Shown: piece by piece, positions 6,906-14,880 of the stretch | How the letters are laid out: every line of letters starts with the position of its first letter | Position numbering within the stretch: position 1 is the first letter of the stretch | Assembly (NCBI GenBank): GCA_016870135.1 | Contig: VGCF01000012.1 | Span: 1-19,191, forward strand | From: Alphaproteobacteria bacterium | GTDB taxonomy: Bacteria; Pseudomonadota; Alphaproteobacteria; Holosporales; Holosporaceae | Direction of reading: 5' to 3' | Length of the DNA stretch: 19,191 nt | Position numbers and translations under genes: made by a program | Notes under the pieces: model-generated | The model's input: the letters and a program-made list of their open reading frames with translations, nothing else | Told to the model about the DNA's origin: nothing | Databases searched by the model: none

Positions 6906-9533
6906 TTATGGCTCCAACTGGACCAAATCATCCAACGATCCACGTAAAATCCAGCCATCTTTTTGCGCACACTGTACCACGCGCGCCATTAATTCGTGCA
7001 GCTGTGGACTGGAAAAAGGCCCGTTTATAGGCTGAAAGATGCACCGAATGGTGATTGACCGGGTGTATGCCTCTGATTCCGGATGATCTGTTTTTCCACC
7101 GCCATCCTGGGGTGCGGTCTTCCCATCATCAAACATATCTGTTATCAGGATATGGTCCAGCTCTGGTATATCCAAAGAACGCACCTTATCCAATGTATGG
7201 CCAACCCAGTGATCATGGGCCATATAGAAGGATAAATCTTTACCCACAGGCTGCAAGGATTTCACCCCATAGGCCGGACTTTTTTCAGGCCGTTGCCATG
7301 CATTTAAATACAGCTCTGCACCGAAAAAGGGCATGTTTAAACGGGGATGCAGTTGTCCAATGGTGGCCAATACCACTTCTTTACCATCGTGTTGATGGAC
7401 CAACTGACCCGATCGACCAGGGTGATACCAGGGCTGACTGGCCCGAATCCAGGATGTGTGGGTGATACCCAAATGGGCAATGCACCGATCAACCATGGCC
7501 TTGATGTCATAAAATGACCATTCTTTTGGTGCCTTTGGGTTTTGGGGCACCCAGGATTCAGATTTTTTTATGGGCCATAATGCCGCCAAATGTTCATCTT
7601 GTGATTCTGGGGATAGGCCTAAAAATCGAGGACCAATTTCAAAAATAGGCTGGAATGATAATCCATATTTTTGATGATGTTGGGCCACCGAAACCAACGA
7701 TGGTAAAATACTGGGACGTAAAACCCCTAATTCTTTGGACAATGGATTGCATAAATGCAACTGATTCCACGATTCCTCTGTTCCGACAAAGAACGGTTGC
7801 GCCATGGTGGCCGAAATAAATGACCATGTGACGCTTTCGTACAGGCCCATACTCATCCAAAACGATCGCATAGAGCGCGCCAGCGTATAGTCGACGGGGG
7901 CTAATCCCTTGCTGATATGGGTCACGGTGGGTGCACTGTCCGGTTCTCTGCCAAAAGGCGTTATGGGGACCTCTGTATACCCTTGACCACGTAACGTTTC
8001 CGTCACGCAATCCCACGAATCTTGCCAATCCCAACGCCATGATGGTGGGGTAACCCTCCACGGGGACCCTTCTGGAGTTATTTCTGGTAATGGTGCCGAC
8101 TGATCACCGGGTTTGCCCCCTATTTCTGGTATTGTCTCTGCTGATTTTTCATCCCAATGTCTGTGTTCATCGTTCCTGTGTTTATCGTGCCGTTCGGAAT
8201 GAATATGAACCTGAGCACCCCAATGTTCCAGTCGAGAACGGATGGTGTGTTCTGATAATGTCACCCCACATCGAGCAGACACAGCCCTTGGATGAAAGGG
8301 TATGAATCGTGCATCAGGCAACTGACCACAACGGGATAGCGCAGGGTGAACAGCGCCTGTGTGTTGGCCCAGCCATTGGGCCGATTGGGCAAGAACGGGC
8401 ATGGATAGGGCAGGATCAACGCCACGTTCAAATCGAGCCCGAGACGCACTGTTGATGCGCGTTAATCGACCTGTGCGTGCAATGCTTGCAGGATCAAAGC
8501 AGGCGGATTCCAATAAAACACGCCGTGTGGTGTTCTGACACCGTCCACGCATACCCCCCATGATGCCTGCTAAAGACACAATACCCTCTGCATCAGCAAT
8601 AACCGTGCATCCACTGGGCAAAGAATATCGTTCACCATCCAGGGCATCAAATACCTCTCCCTCTGTGCTGTTACGCACCTGAATGGTTCCGGAAATGGCG
8701 TCGGCATCAAAAACATGCATGGGTTGGCCCGTATCCTCTGCCATATAATTGGTTAAATCCACACAAGGGCCGTGTAATTTTATGGATAGTTCTACCAAAC
8801 GGCGTTTCATCAAAGGGGGTGTTGCCTGTTGATCCACCTGATCCATTCGACACAGTTGAAAAAATGGACATCCCATTGCCGTTCGTTGTACAAAATCAGG
8901 ACCCAGCATGGTTATGGCAAAGGATTCAGGATTACACAAAAACTGATCTGTTAGCGTTGTTTTTTTATGCCCTAAACCCAAAGCCACCAGTTCCCGAGCC
9001 ACCCCGCGATGGCTGAATAAATCTCCACGATTGGGTGTGACATTCAGTTGCAACAGAGCATCGTCCTGGGGTAAAAAATCCCGTAATGGTTTGCCAACGG
9101 GTGTGTTTTGGTCCAATTCGATCAAACCATCCGTATCGTTCCAAATGTCTTGCATGGATAATTCACGTGCAGAACACAGCATACCATGGCTGGATACACC
9201 ACGCAGAACACAGGTGGCCAATGGCGTTGTACTGCCCGGCAACAAACATCCTGGTAGCGCCACAATGGTTTTTAACTGGGCTCTGACATTACGCGCCCCA
9301 CACACAATGGATGCCACGGTGCCATGACCCAAATCCACCGTACACACCTGTAAATGTTCTGCATTGGGATGAGGGGATACGGATAAAACCTGACCCACTT
9401 GAAATCCTGAAGACCAGGAATATACAGGCACCATCTCTGTTTCTGTTCCAGAGTGCGTTAAGGCTGACATCACCTCATCGATGCTGTGGGTCACAGACAG
9501 GTGATCGTTTAACCAGCTCCATAAAATTTTCAT
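6906..9533 (-). CDS. pheT: phenylalanine--tRNA ligase beta subunit
   Basis: Beta chain of the alpha2-beta2 PheRS, which charges tRNA-Phe. In order: EMAP/OB tRNA-binding domain (about 43-150, VGQVLSVSPHPNAEHLQVC), B3/B4 editing domain (about 215-400, ending NSASRARFERGVDP), B5 (about 410-510), catalytic-like core (about 540-745) and FDX-ACB anticodon-binding domain (about 760-864). It has 875 residues against about 790-800 in most bacteria. The excess comes from a His/Asp/Glu/Pro-rich insertion at about 443-489, just before WRVTPPSWR, and a Gly/Asp-rich loop at about 803-820 in the FDX-ACB domain. A short tail follows GWILRG. pheS is not next to it; the upstream gene is an ABC ATPase. trmL follows after four bases. 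Confidence 0.97.
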   Translation of the reverse strand: MKILWSWLNDHLSVTHSIDEVMSALTHSGTETEMVPVYSWSSGFQVGQVLSVSPHPNAEHLQVCTVDLGHGTVASIVCGARNVRAQLKTIVALPGCLLPGSTTPLATCVLRGVSSHGMLCSARELSMQDIWNDTDGLIELDQNTPVGKPLRDFLPQDDALLQLNVTPNRGDLFSHRGVARELVALGLGHKKTTLTDQFLCNPESFAITMLGPDFVQRTAMGCPFFQLCRMDQVDQQATPPLMKRRLVELSIKLHGPCVDLTNYMAEDTGQPMHVFDADAISGTIQVRNSTEGEVFDALDGERYSLPSGCTVIADAEGIVSLAGIMGGMRGRCQNTTRRVLLESACFDPASIARTGRLTRINSASRARFERGVDPALSMPVLAQSAQWLGQHTGAVHPALSRCGQLPDARFIPFHPRAVSARCGVTLSEHTIRSRLEHWGAQVHIHSERHDKHRNDEHRHWDEKSAETIPEIGGKPGDQSAPLPEITPEGSPWRVTPPSWRWDWQDSWDCVTETLRGQGYTEVPITPFGREPDSAPTVTHISKGLAPVDYTLARSMRSFWMSMGLYESVTWSFISATMAQPFFVGTEESWNQLHLCNPLSKELGVLRPSILPSLVSVAQHHQKYGLSFQPIFEIGPRFLGLSPESQDEHLAALWPIKKSESWVPQNPKAPKEWSFYDIKAMVDRCIAHLGITHTSWIRASQPWYHPGRSGQLVHQHDGKEVVLATIGQLHPRLNMPFFGAELYLNAWQRPEKSPAYGVKSLQPVGKDLSFYMAHDHWVGHTLDKVRSLDIPELDHILITDMFDDGKTAPQDGGGKTDHPESEAYTRSITIRCIFQPINGPFSSPQLHELMARVVQCAQKDGWILRGSLDDLVQLEP

Positions 9534-9562
9534 GATGATTCAGAAATGCATACCTTATGGTC

Positions 9563-9591
9563 ATTATAAAATGTAACGCAGGAAAAGTCAT
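9563..9591 (-). promoter_or_regulatory. promoter of pheT-trmL
   Basis: On the minus strand, ATGACT (9586-9591), 17 bases, then a perfect TATAAT (9563-9568), 29 bases upstream of the pheT ATG. It lies in the 83-base gap after the ABC ATPase stop and shows that pheT can be transcribed apart from any pheS. Confidence 0.55.
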
Positions 9592-9616
9592 GCCCGTTAC
9601 CCCAACAAAGTCTGGT

Positions 9617-10396
9617 CTAGCAGCACTGGCTGGAACAAATGGAATCATGAAAGAATTGCCACTGCTGTGGTGTTAAAATATCTACGCTTGTTCCTGAAAT
9701 ATACTGATTTCTGGCCAGTAACAAGGTGTCTGGAAAATGCTGTAACGCCCGCAACCGATTGTGGTGAGAGAGTAAAATAATGCGCCCCTGGTCTTTCCAT
9801 GTTTGAATTACCTGGATTAAATCCTCGATGATACGTTCGTCTAATCCCGCAAAGGGTTCGTCCAAAAACAGAATGGGGGTGGGTTTCATCCATAATCGGG
9901 CAAACAACAGGCGTTGAAATTGTCCCTCGGATAAGGATTGAATGCGTGCATCAGCATACGCCCCCAGTTTGAATTGATCCAAACCCGCCTCGATATCCTG
10001 ATTGGACAAGGTGGGGTGGCTGAGGTGCAGAAATTCTTGAACCCGCAGCGGAAAGGATCGATCGCCTTGAAAACGTTGAGGTAAATAGGTCCAATCCCCC
10101 TGTTTCAAATCATATGTTTGACCATTTTCTTGCCATCCCCAATGACCAGAGCTGGCTTTTTTTATGCCGGACAAGGTGTGAAACAGGGTGGTTTTTCCAC
10201 CACCATTGGGTCCCATAATGGATAAAATGGTTCCTGAGTGGACACAGAAACTCAGATCTTTTAAGATTTCAGTATCACCATGATGGGCGGATAGAGTATG
10301 TACAAAAAAATGCCTGCCAGAATGGTTGACATTTTGGTCACAACAAGAATCCGGATGAATATCAGAGGGCTGCATTCTGGGCTGAGGAATAGGCAT
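9617..10396 (-). CDS. ABC transporter ATP-binding protein (metal-type, ZnuC-like)
   Basis: Single nucleotide-binding domain, about 259 residues. Walker A is GPNGGGKTT, the Q-loop is YLPQRF, and the signature is LSEGQFQRLLFARLW (canonical LSGGQ with Gly to Glu). Walker B is ILFLDEPFAGLD and the H-loop is LLSHHN. The overall form fits the zinc/manganese or siderophore importer ATPases, but substrate cannot be fixed. No permease or binding protein is adjacent. Cysteines occur at both ends (SCC near the N-terminus, CSSQCC at the C-terminus). ATG 10396 and GTG 10399 are adjacent candidate starts; ATG 10375 is a third and would leave room for the divergent gene's leader. It precedes pheT by 83 bases. 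Confidence 0.88.
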   Translation of the reverse strand: MPIPQPRMQPSDIHPDSCCDQNVNHSGRHFFVHTLSAHHGDTEILKDLSFCVHSGTILSIMGPNGGGKTTLFHTLSGIKKASSGHWGWQENGQTYDLKQGDWTYLPQRFQGDRSFPLRVQEFLHLSHPTLSNQDIEAGLDQFKLGAYADARIQSLSEGQFQRLLFARLWMKPTPILFLDEPFAGLDERIIEDLIQVIQTWKDQGRIILLSHHNRLRALQHFPDTLLLARNQYISGTSVDILTPQQWQFFHDSICSSQCC

Positions 10397-11533
10397 CACA
10401 ATGAAAAAAGTATATCACGATTTTTGTTCCCCATCATGATCCTGCTTTTTGCCTGTTGTTTTTCAGTCTTTTGTGCAGAATCCGCCACACCGATCATTCC
10501 AGAATATCACCCGCAGTATGCCCAATGGACGTTGTGCCTGCAAGATATGCGTACCCATTGGACCAAACCAGATCGCCCTGTGGTGGCTGTACATGATCTG
10601 GACTCAAATCATCCCGATTTTCCAATGGTGGTACAGACGTTACAACAATTGCATTTTCTGCCAAAAGCGTCGGACACCCACGAGTCAGTGGTGGATGTGT
10701 TGGCCGTTCAAAATGCCCTGAAAACCTTACAAAATATGGCAGGATTGCCCATAACTGGGGTTCTAGATGGGGGAACCGTTGCCGTTTTGAACGCCGAAAA
10801 CCCTATTCTGGTGGAAAAAATTTATCGTGTACAAAAAGAATGGCAAAATATGGGCCCATTACCTAAACGTTACATCTTGTGCAATATTCCAGCCTTTGCG
10901 CTGGATGTCATGGATCAGGGAGTCAGTGTATTGCACAGCCGTGTGATGGTGGGCAAAATCGAATCCAAAACCCCAGAATTTTCAGGTTTTATGTACAGCA
11001 TTGTTTTTAATCCCACATGGGTTTTGCCACGCTCTCAGTATAAAGTGTATGGCCCTTTGGTGGGCACAGAGGGGTATTATTGGAATCATGGCAAATTATT
11101 GCAAAAACCTGGGCCCAAAAATCATCTGGGGCAAATCAAATTTTTGACCCGTCGCGCCGATGCCATTATTTTGCACAGCACCCATGAACCCGAATTATTT
11201 GATCATCCTGAACGGGCCTATAGCCTGGGCTGTATTCGTGTGCAACAGTTTCAAGATTTGGCGGAAAAGATTTTATCTTTTGACAGGGTGTCCTTGTCCG
11301 TTTCCAGCATATTGCAGAAAAAAATCCAGAAAGATGTGACGTTAAAGCATCCCGTTCCCGTTTATGCCGTATACCACAGATTGTGGATTCACAACGGTGT
11401 GATTCAATATTTTTCAGATATTTATGACCATGATGGGGTGGAAAAAAGTGCAAATGTTGGAAAAAACAGAGGTCCTGTGGTGTCTCTTTTTCAAAAGCCA
11501 AAAATAAAAAATCAAAAAAAACAAATCCATTAA
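10355..11533 (+). CDS. L,D-transpeptidase (YcbB-like YkuD domain) with peptidoglycan-binding segment
   Basis: Periplasmic enzyme expected to form 3-3 cross-links between diaminopimelate residues or to attach proteins to peptidoglycan. A hydrophobic signal segment (RFLFPIMILLFACCFSVFCA) is followed by a PG_binding_1-like stretch (LQNMAGLPITGVLDGGTVAVLN). The YkuD domain starts near RYILCNIPAFALDV, includes VFNPTWVLP, and ends in the catalytic motif HSTHEPELF ... SLGCIRV, with the active Cys in SxGCIR. The YcbB-type order is clear, but the protein is shorter than E. coli LdtD. The start is a problem. The in-frame ATGs at 10298 and 10355 give a long N-terminus before the signal segment and overlap the divergent ATPase gene. 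The best Shine-Dalgarno/ATG (10401) is one base out of frame. Which start is used is unresolved. Confidence 0.88.
   Translation: MNIRGLHSGLRNRHHNEKSISRFLFPIMILLFACCFSVFCAESATPIIPEYHPQYAQWTLCLQDMRTHWTKPDRPVVAVHDLDSNHPDFPMVVQTLQQLHFLPKASDTHESVVDVLAVQNALKTLQNMAGLPITGVLDGGTVAVLNAENPILVEKIYRVQKEWQNMGPLPKRYILCNIPAFALDVMDQGVSVLHSRVMVGKIESKTPEFSGFMYSIVFNPTWVLPRSQYKVYGPLVGTEGYYWNHGKLLQKPGPKNHLGQIKFLTRRADAIILHSTHEPELFDHPERAYSLGCIRVQQFQDLAEKILSFDRVSLSVSSILQKKIQKDVTLKHPVPVYAVYHRLWIHNGVIQYFSDIYDHDGVEKSANVGKNRGPVVSLFQKPKIKNQKKQIH
10409..10437 (-). promoter_or_regulatory. possible promoter of the ABC ATPase gene
   Basis: On the minus strand, ATGATG (10432-10437), 17 bases, then TATACT (10409-10414, 5/6). 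The implied transcript start near 10402 would make starts at 10396/10399 nearly leaderless and favour ATG 10375. It lies inside the 5' coding part of the divergent transpeptidase. Confidence 0.3.
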
Positions 11534-11576
11534 CCTGTAAAAAAGATCGTCCATGAAATAATAGCAAAAAAGTTAT

Positions 11577-11582
11577 GGGGGA
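11577..11582 (+). promoter_or_regulatory. Shine-Dalgarno deciding the ihfA start
   Basis: GGGGGA at 11577-11582 is seven bases before ATG 11590. The in-frame ATG at 11575 overlaps this element and has no Shine-Dalgarno of its own, so 11590 is preferred. Confidence 0.65.
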
Positions 11583-11589
11583 AAAAATC

Positions 11590-11910
11590 ATGGAGAAAAA
11601 AGACCACCAGCAAACGCTGACTCGAGCTTGTTTACGCGATGCGTTGCAAAACCAACTGGGTATGTCAATGGAAAAAGCGAATCTGATATTGGAATCGATT
11701 CTATCAGAGCTTAGCCAGCTGATTACAAAAAGCGATTCTGTCAAAATCATTGGATTTGGTACGTTTTTAATTCACAATAAAAAGGAACGCTTGGGCAGAA
11801 ATCCAAAAACCAAAGTACAGGCCGTTATAGCTGCGCGGAAAAGCGTCAGTTTTCGCCCATCCCTGAATTTGCGCCAAGTGGTGAATCAGCAGGGCCAGCA
11901 TACGGCATAA
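11590..11910 (+). CDS. ihfA: integration host factor alpha-like DNA-bending protein
   Basis: HU/IHF-family protein of 106 residues from ATG 11590. It opens with LTRACLRDALQNQLGMSMEKA and continues with a helix ending SVKIIGFGTF. The beta-arm region GRNPKTKVQAVIAARKSVSFRPS follows, then a final helix. The opening and the FRPS ending match IhfA better than HU. IHF bends DNA at specific sites as an alpha/beta heterodimer in recombination, replication and transcription. The arm tip is unusual: the usual GEEVPI(S/T) before the returning strand is KVQAVIA, although the intercalating proline of NPKT is kept. It follows the transpeptidase gene on the same strand by 56 bases and is convergent with trmB. 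Confidence 0.9.
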   Translation: MEKKDHQQTLTRACLRDALQNQLGMSMEKANLILESILSELSQLITKSDSVKIIGFGTFLIHNKKERLGRNPKTKVQAVIAARKSVSFRPSLNLRQVVNQQGQHTA

Positions 11911-12008
11911 CACCATCCCAATCTGGCGATCTTTTGTGTTAAATCCATGGGTGGTCTGCGGTCCGTGATGATGGGCTATGGGTTGTTCCAAGGCGCGGGT
12001 CTGGCAAC

Positions 12009-12746
12009 CTAGATGGGCTGTAATTGCCAAATGCTGAATGCGCAGGGGATATGTTGGGCCACAGCTTTGTCTCGATAACGCGATGATGGCCAATGGGCTG
12101 GCCACTGGGGCCAATGGGCTGAATCTGTTGTTCGTGCACCATCGATATACTGCCAGTGGGGATGTTGATGCAGAATGCCTAGCGTATGTTCAATTAATCC
12201 AGGATGATCGCTGGCAAAATGCAACACCCCCCCTGGTTTAACGTAATGGGCGCAGAGGTCTAAAAATGTTGGCTGAACCATGCGCCGGCCAGCATGGCGG
12301 CGTTTACGCCATGGATCTGGGAAAAACAGGATAACGCCGTCCAAGCATGATGGCGATAAGCTGGGCCACAACTCTTGTACGGGGTCGGAAAAAATGGCAC
12401 AACGCTCTTCAAAAGACTCAGGCATGCCTTGAACACAATGAATCACTCCGTTGATAAAGGCCTCGACCCCAATGATGCTGCGCTGGGGATGCTGAACCAG
12501 CCATTGATTCAAGTGCTCGCCAGATCCAAACCCAATTTCTAACCATAATTCTTTTGGCCATTGCCCGCGCCATTTGTTCACATCCAGGTTTTTTAAACGA
12601 TCCAGGGTATGTTGATACAATGTTTTGGGTAAAACGCGTCCTTTTCGGCGACCGTAAAATACGGGTTTACGTAAAGGGGAGTGTTCTGGCACAGACCCAA
12701 GGATGGGGCTGTGATGCATATGCGGCCCATCGCCATCACAAAGCAT
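12009..12746 (-). CDS. trmB: tRNA (guanine-N7-)-methyltransferase
   Basis: SAM-dependent enzyme that makes m7G46 in tRNA variable loops. It has 245 residues. RRKGRVLP (33-40) is the conserved N-terminal basic motif. LEIGFGSGEH (69-78) is the SAM-binding loop, and GVEAFINGV is the acidic end of strand 2. FFPDPWRKRRHAGRRMVQP (141-159) is the tRNA/catalytic motif. WPSSRY (219-224) corresponds to the family's WPxTRYE, with Thr to Ser and Glu to Arg. The form is that of alphaproteobacterial TrmB. Its ATG at 12746 overlaps the glmM stop by 11 bases, so it is probably translationally coupled; ATG 12719 is an alternative start. Confidence 0.93.
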   Translation of the reverse strand: MLCDGDGPHMHHSPILGSVPEHSPLRKPVFYGRRKGRVLPKTLYQHTLDRLKNLDVNKWRGQWPKELWLEIGFGSGEHLNQWLVQHPQRSIIGVEAFINGVIHCVQGMPESFEERCAIFSDPVQELWPSLSPSCLDGVILFFPDPWRKRRHAGRRMVQPTFLDLCAHYVKPGGVLHFASDHPGLIEHTLGILHQHPHWQYIDGARTTDSAHWPQWPAHWPSSRYRDKAVAQHIPCAFSIWQLQPI

Positions 12747-14229
12747 GGTTGCCCTCTAGTGCATACTGCTGTTCATCCAAATCGTTGGCAATGGTTTGCG
12801 CCAAAAGAGAGACGAATTCCTGGCTCTCTCCTTCGACCAAAATGCGTAACACCGGTTCTGTTCCCGATGGTCGCAGTAAAACCCTCTGGTCCTGGCCCAT
12901 TTGGTCCTGTATGTTTTGGTAATACTCTAAAAACTTTGGATGCTGATAAAACTGGGGTACCCGCAACGTCACGTTCACCAGGGCCGATGGGGTGGGGTGA
13001 AAAATGGGAAACAGTCCCCGGTCTTTTTCTGCACCATGCCCATGATGATGAATATAGGTTCCAATGTGATGCAATGCATGTAATCCGGCCAATAATCCGT
13101 CACCTGTGGGCAAGGAATCGGCCAAGATAATATGGCCGCACGATTCACCGCCCAAAGTCCACCCCAATTCTTTCAGTTTTTGCGCAATCCATCGATCCCC
13201 CACATGGGTGCGTGCAAAAGGGATATTTTTGGATTGTAAAAACCGCTCTAAACCTAAGTTAGACAGCACCGTACCCACCACACCCGAAGAGCCAGGACGC
13301 ACTGTTCTGGATGCAGCGCTGGCCAAATGTTCTAGATCAACGGTCTCTTGGGCAATGGTGCGCCCATCACCATATCGAGAATCATGTCCTGGTCTAACAA
13401 GTACCTTATGTTCACACCTCTCTGCCAAAAGCGCCAAAATTTGATCGCCATCTTGGATTTTACCATCGGCTGTTACCAAAATGACGCGATCCCCATCACC
13501 GTCAAAACTGATGCCCACATCGGCGCCATGGTGAACCACAGCACCAGCCAGATACTGAGGATAAACGGATCCACATCCGGCATTAATGTTATGGCCATCT
13601 GGGCTGGCTCCCAAAACAGCCACGACATCGGCGCCTTTTTCTTGCAAAATATGGGCTGCAATGGTGCTGTACGCCCCATGGGCACAATCCACCACAATGC
13701 GCAGCGGGGGTAATTCTGGCGTGTTTTGGATTAAAAAATGCGCGTACTCTTTTAAATAATCAGTTCCACTGGGCATCGATATACTGGTGGAATGGTGATG
13801 ATTTTCATCCCTATGATCTTCTGAAATATAAGAAGCAATCAGCTGTTCTTGATCAATGGATAGTTTTTCCCCAAGGCGGTTAAATAGTTTAACCCCATTA
13901 TAAACGGCCGGATTATGAGAGGCAGAAATCATTAATCCTGCAGAGGCACTGTGGGCACGCGTTAAAAAAGAAACAGATGGCGTAGGCGCACACCCAATGG
14001 AAATGACACCTATGCCACACGCATTCAAACCACCGCTCAGGGCTTGTTCAATGGCATTGCACGATGCCCGCGTGTCTTTACCAATGAACACAAAGGGATT
14101 GCCCCCCCCTTGATCCAAGATCCATCGACCTAATGCATATCCCAGTGACCAAATGCCCTGAGGCGTTAGAGGATGCTGGCCGTACAGTCCACGAATGCCA
14201 TCGGTTCCAAAAAAACGATCCGCTTTCAT
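12736..14229 (-). CDS. glmM: phosphoglucosamine mutase
   Basis: Converts glucosamine-6-phosphate to glucosamine-1-phosphate for UDP-GlcNAc, peptidoglycan and LPS synthesis. FFGTDGIRG is at the N-terminus. The phosphoserine loop is ISASHNP (101-107), with the catalytic Ser at 104. The metal loop is DGDGDR (243-248), the sugar loop GGESCGH (360-366, usually GEQSGH) and the phosphate loop RPSGTEP (453-459). It has 497 residues against about 445 usual. Much of the excess is an insertion at about 276-312 before VVGTVLSNLGLE, with smaller His-rich loops near 138-147 (DHRDENHHHS) and 393-400. The ATG overlaps the preceding methyltransferase stop in ATGA, with AAGG upstream. Confidence 0.96.
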   Translation of the reverse strand: MKADRFFGTDGIRGLYGQHPLTPQGIWSLGYALGRWILDQGGGNPFVFIGKDTRASCNAIEQALSGGLNACGIGVISIGCAPTPSVSFLTRAHSASAGLMISASHNPAVYNGVKLFNRLGEKLSIDQEQLIASYISEDHRDENHHHSTSISMPSGTDYLKEYAHFLIQNTPELPPLRIVVDCAHGAYSTIAAHILQEKGADVVAVLGASPDGHNINAGCGSVYPQYLAGAVVHHGADVGISFDGDGDRVILVTADGKIQDGDQILALLAERCEHKVLVRPGHDSRYGDGRTIAQETVDLEHLASAASRTVRPGSSGVVGTVLSNLGLERFLQSKNIPFARTHVGDRWIAQKLKELGWTLGGESCGHIILADSLPTGDGLLAGLHALHHIGTYIHHHGHGAEKDRGLFPIFHPTPSALVNVTLRVPQFYQHPKFLEYYQNIQDQMGQDQRVLLRPSGTEPVLRILVEGESQEFVSLLAQTIANDLDEQQYALEGNHAL

Positions 14230-14822
14230 TCTTCAACCTTTCGTGTATAACGCCACAGATTAGCCGGAGGAATATTGCTCCACGCACACCCGATATAGGT
14301 TTTACACATACCGTAACGTTCTGCGGAAATGGACGAAAACGGACTGTACGTCATTTGTAACAAAGATCCACCAGGATATAAAACATCCAAACAGGATTGC
14401 AGAACTTTTTCCTGTACCACAGAGGACAGGCTTAACATGGGCAAACCAGACACAATGACACCAACCCGACCAATGGACTCTTTTGGCAATAAATCCGTTA
14501 AAAAAGCCGCATTTCCCTGAATAATGGTCAGATTAGGGAATCGATGTTTTAAAAAAGAAATCAACGTCGGATCCACTTCCATGACGATCAGGCGCTCTGG
14601 GGACAATCCTGCATCCAGTAAACTCTTTGTAAACCGACCCGTTCCTGAACCCAATTCCAAAACAATACAGTCATCAGACAATCCATCCAGAGCACAGCGC
14701 GAAATTAAATTGGCCAATGCCCGAGAGCTGGGAATAATGGATCCCATTTGAAAAGGATTGCGCGCCCACTGCTTGATAAACGTCACCGTTTCTCGAAAGA
14801 TCTCTTTTTTGGTGTTCGTCAT
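14226..14822 (-). CDS. PmtA-like phospholipid N-methyltransferase (class I SAM fold)
   Basis: 198 residues. RNPFQMGSIIPSSRALANLI (21-40) is the membrane-binding N-terminal element typical of the PmtA/rRNA-dimethylase-like group. VLELGSGTGRFT (54-65) is SAM motif I. VMEVDPTLISFLKHRFP is motif II, and VSGLPMLSL (124-132) is motif IV. The end PPANLWRYTRK matches the PmtA tail. The expected reaction is stepwise methylation of phosphatidylethanolamine towards phosphatidylcholine at the inner membrane. Substrate is inferred from family resemblance only; an uncharacterised methyltransferase of the same fold is possible. It is the first gene of a coupled set with glmM and trmB and follows dedA by 58 bases. 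Confidence 0.78.
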   Translation of the reverse strand: MTNTKKEIFRETVTFIKQWARNPFQMGSIIPSSRALANLISRCALDGLSDDCIVLELGSGTGRFTKSLLDAGLSPERLIVMEVDPTLISFLKHRFPNLTIIQGNAAFLTDLLPKESIGRVGVIVSGLPMLSLSSVVQEKVLQSCLDVLYPGGSLLQMTYSPFSSISAERYGMCKTYIGCAWSNIPPANLWRYTRKVEE

Positions 14823-14847
14823 AAAAAGGGCGCAACTGTATATTGGT

Positions 14848-14877
14848 TTTATAACATGATATTAAAAATATACGCAA
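14848..14877 (-). promoter_or_regulatory. possible promoter of the pmtA-like/glmM/trmB set
   Basis: On the minus strand, TTGCGT (14872-14877), 18 bases, then TATAAA (14848-14853, 5/6), in the 58-base gap after the dedA stop. It would let the three coupled genes be expressed independently of dedA. Confidence 0.4.
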
Positions 14878-14880
14878 ACA

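Noticed and set aside
10326..10331. Perfect TTGACA as a promoter for the transpeptidase
   Set aside because: No -10-like hexamer lies 16-18 bases downstream, and the site is inside the divergent ATPase coding sequence.
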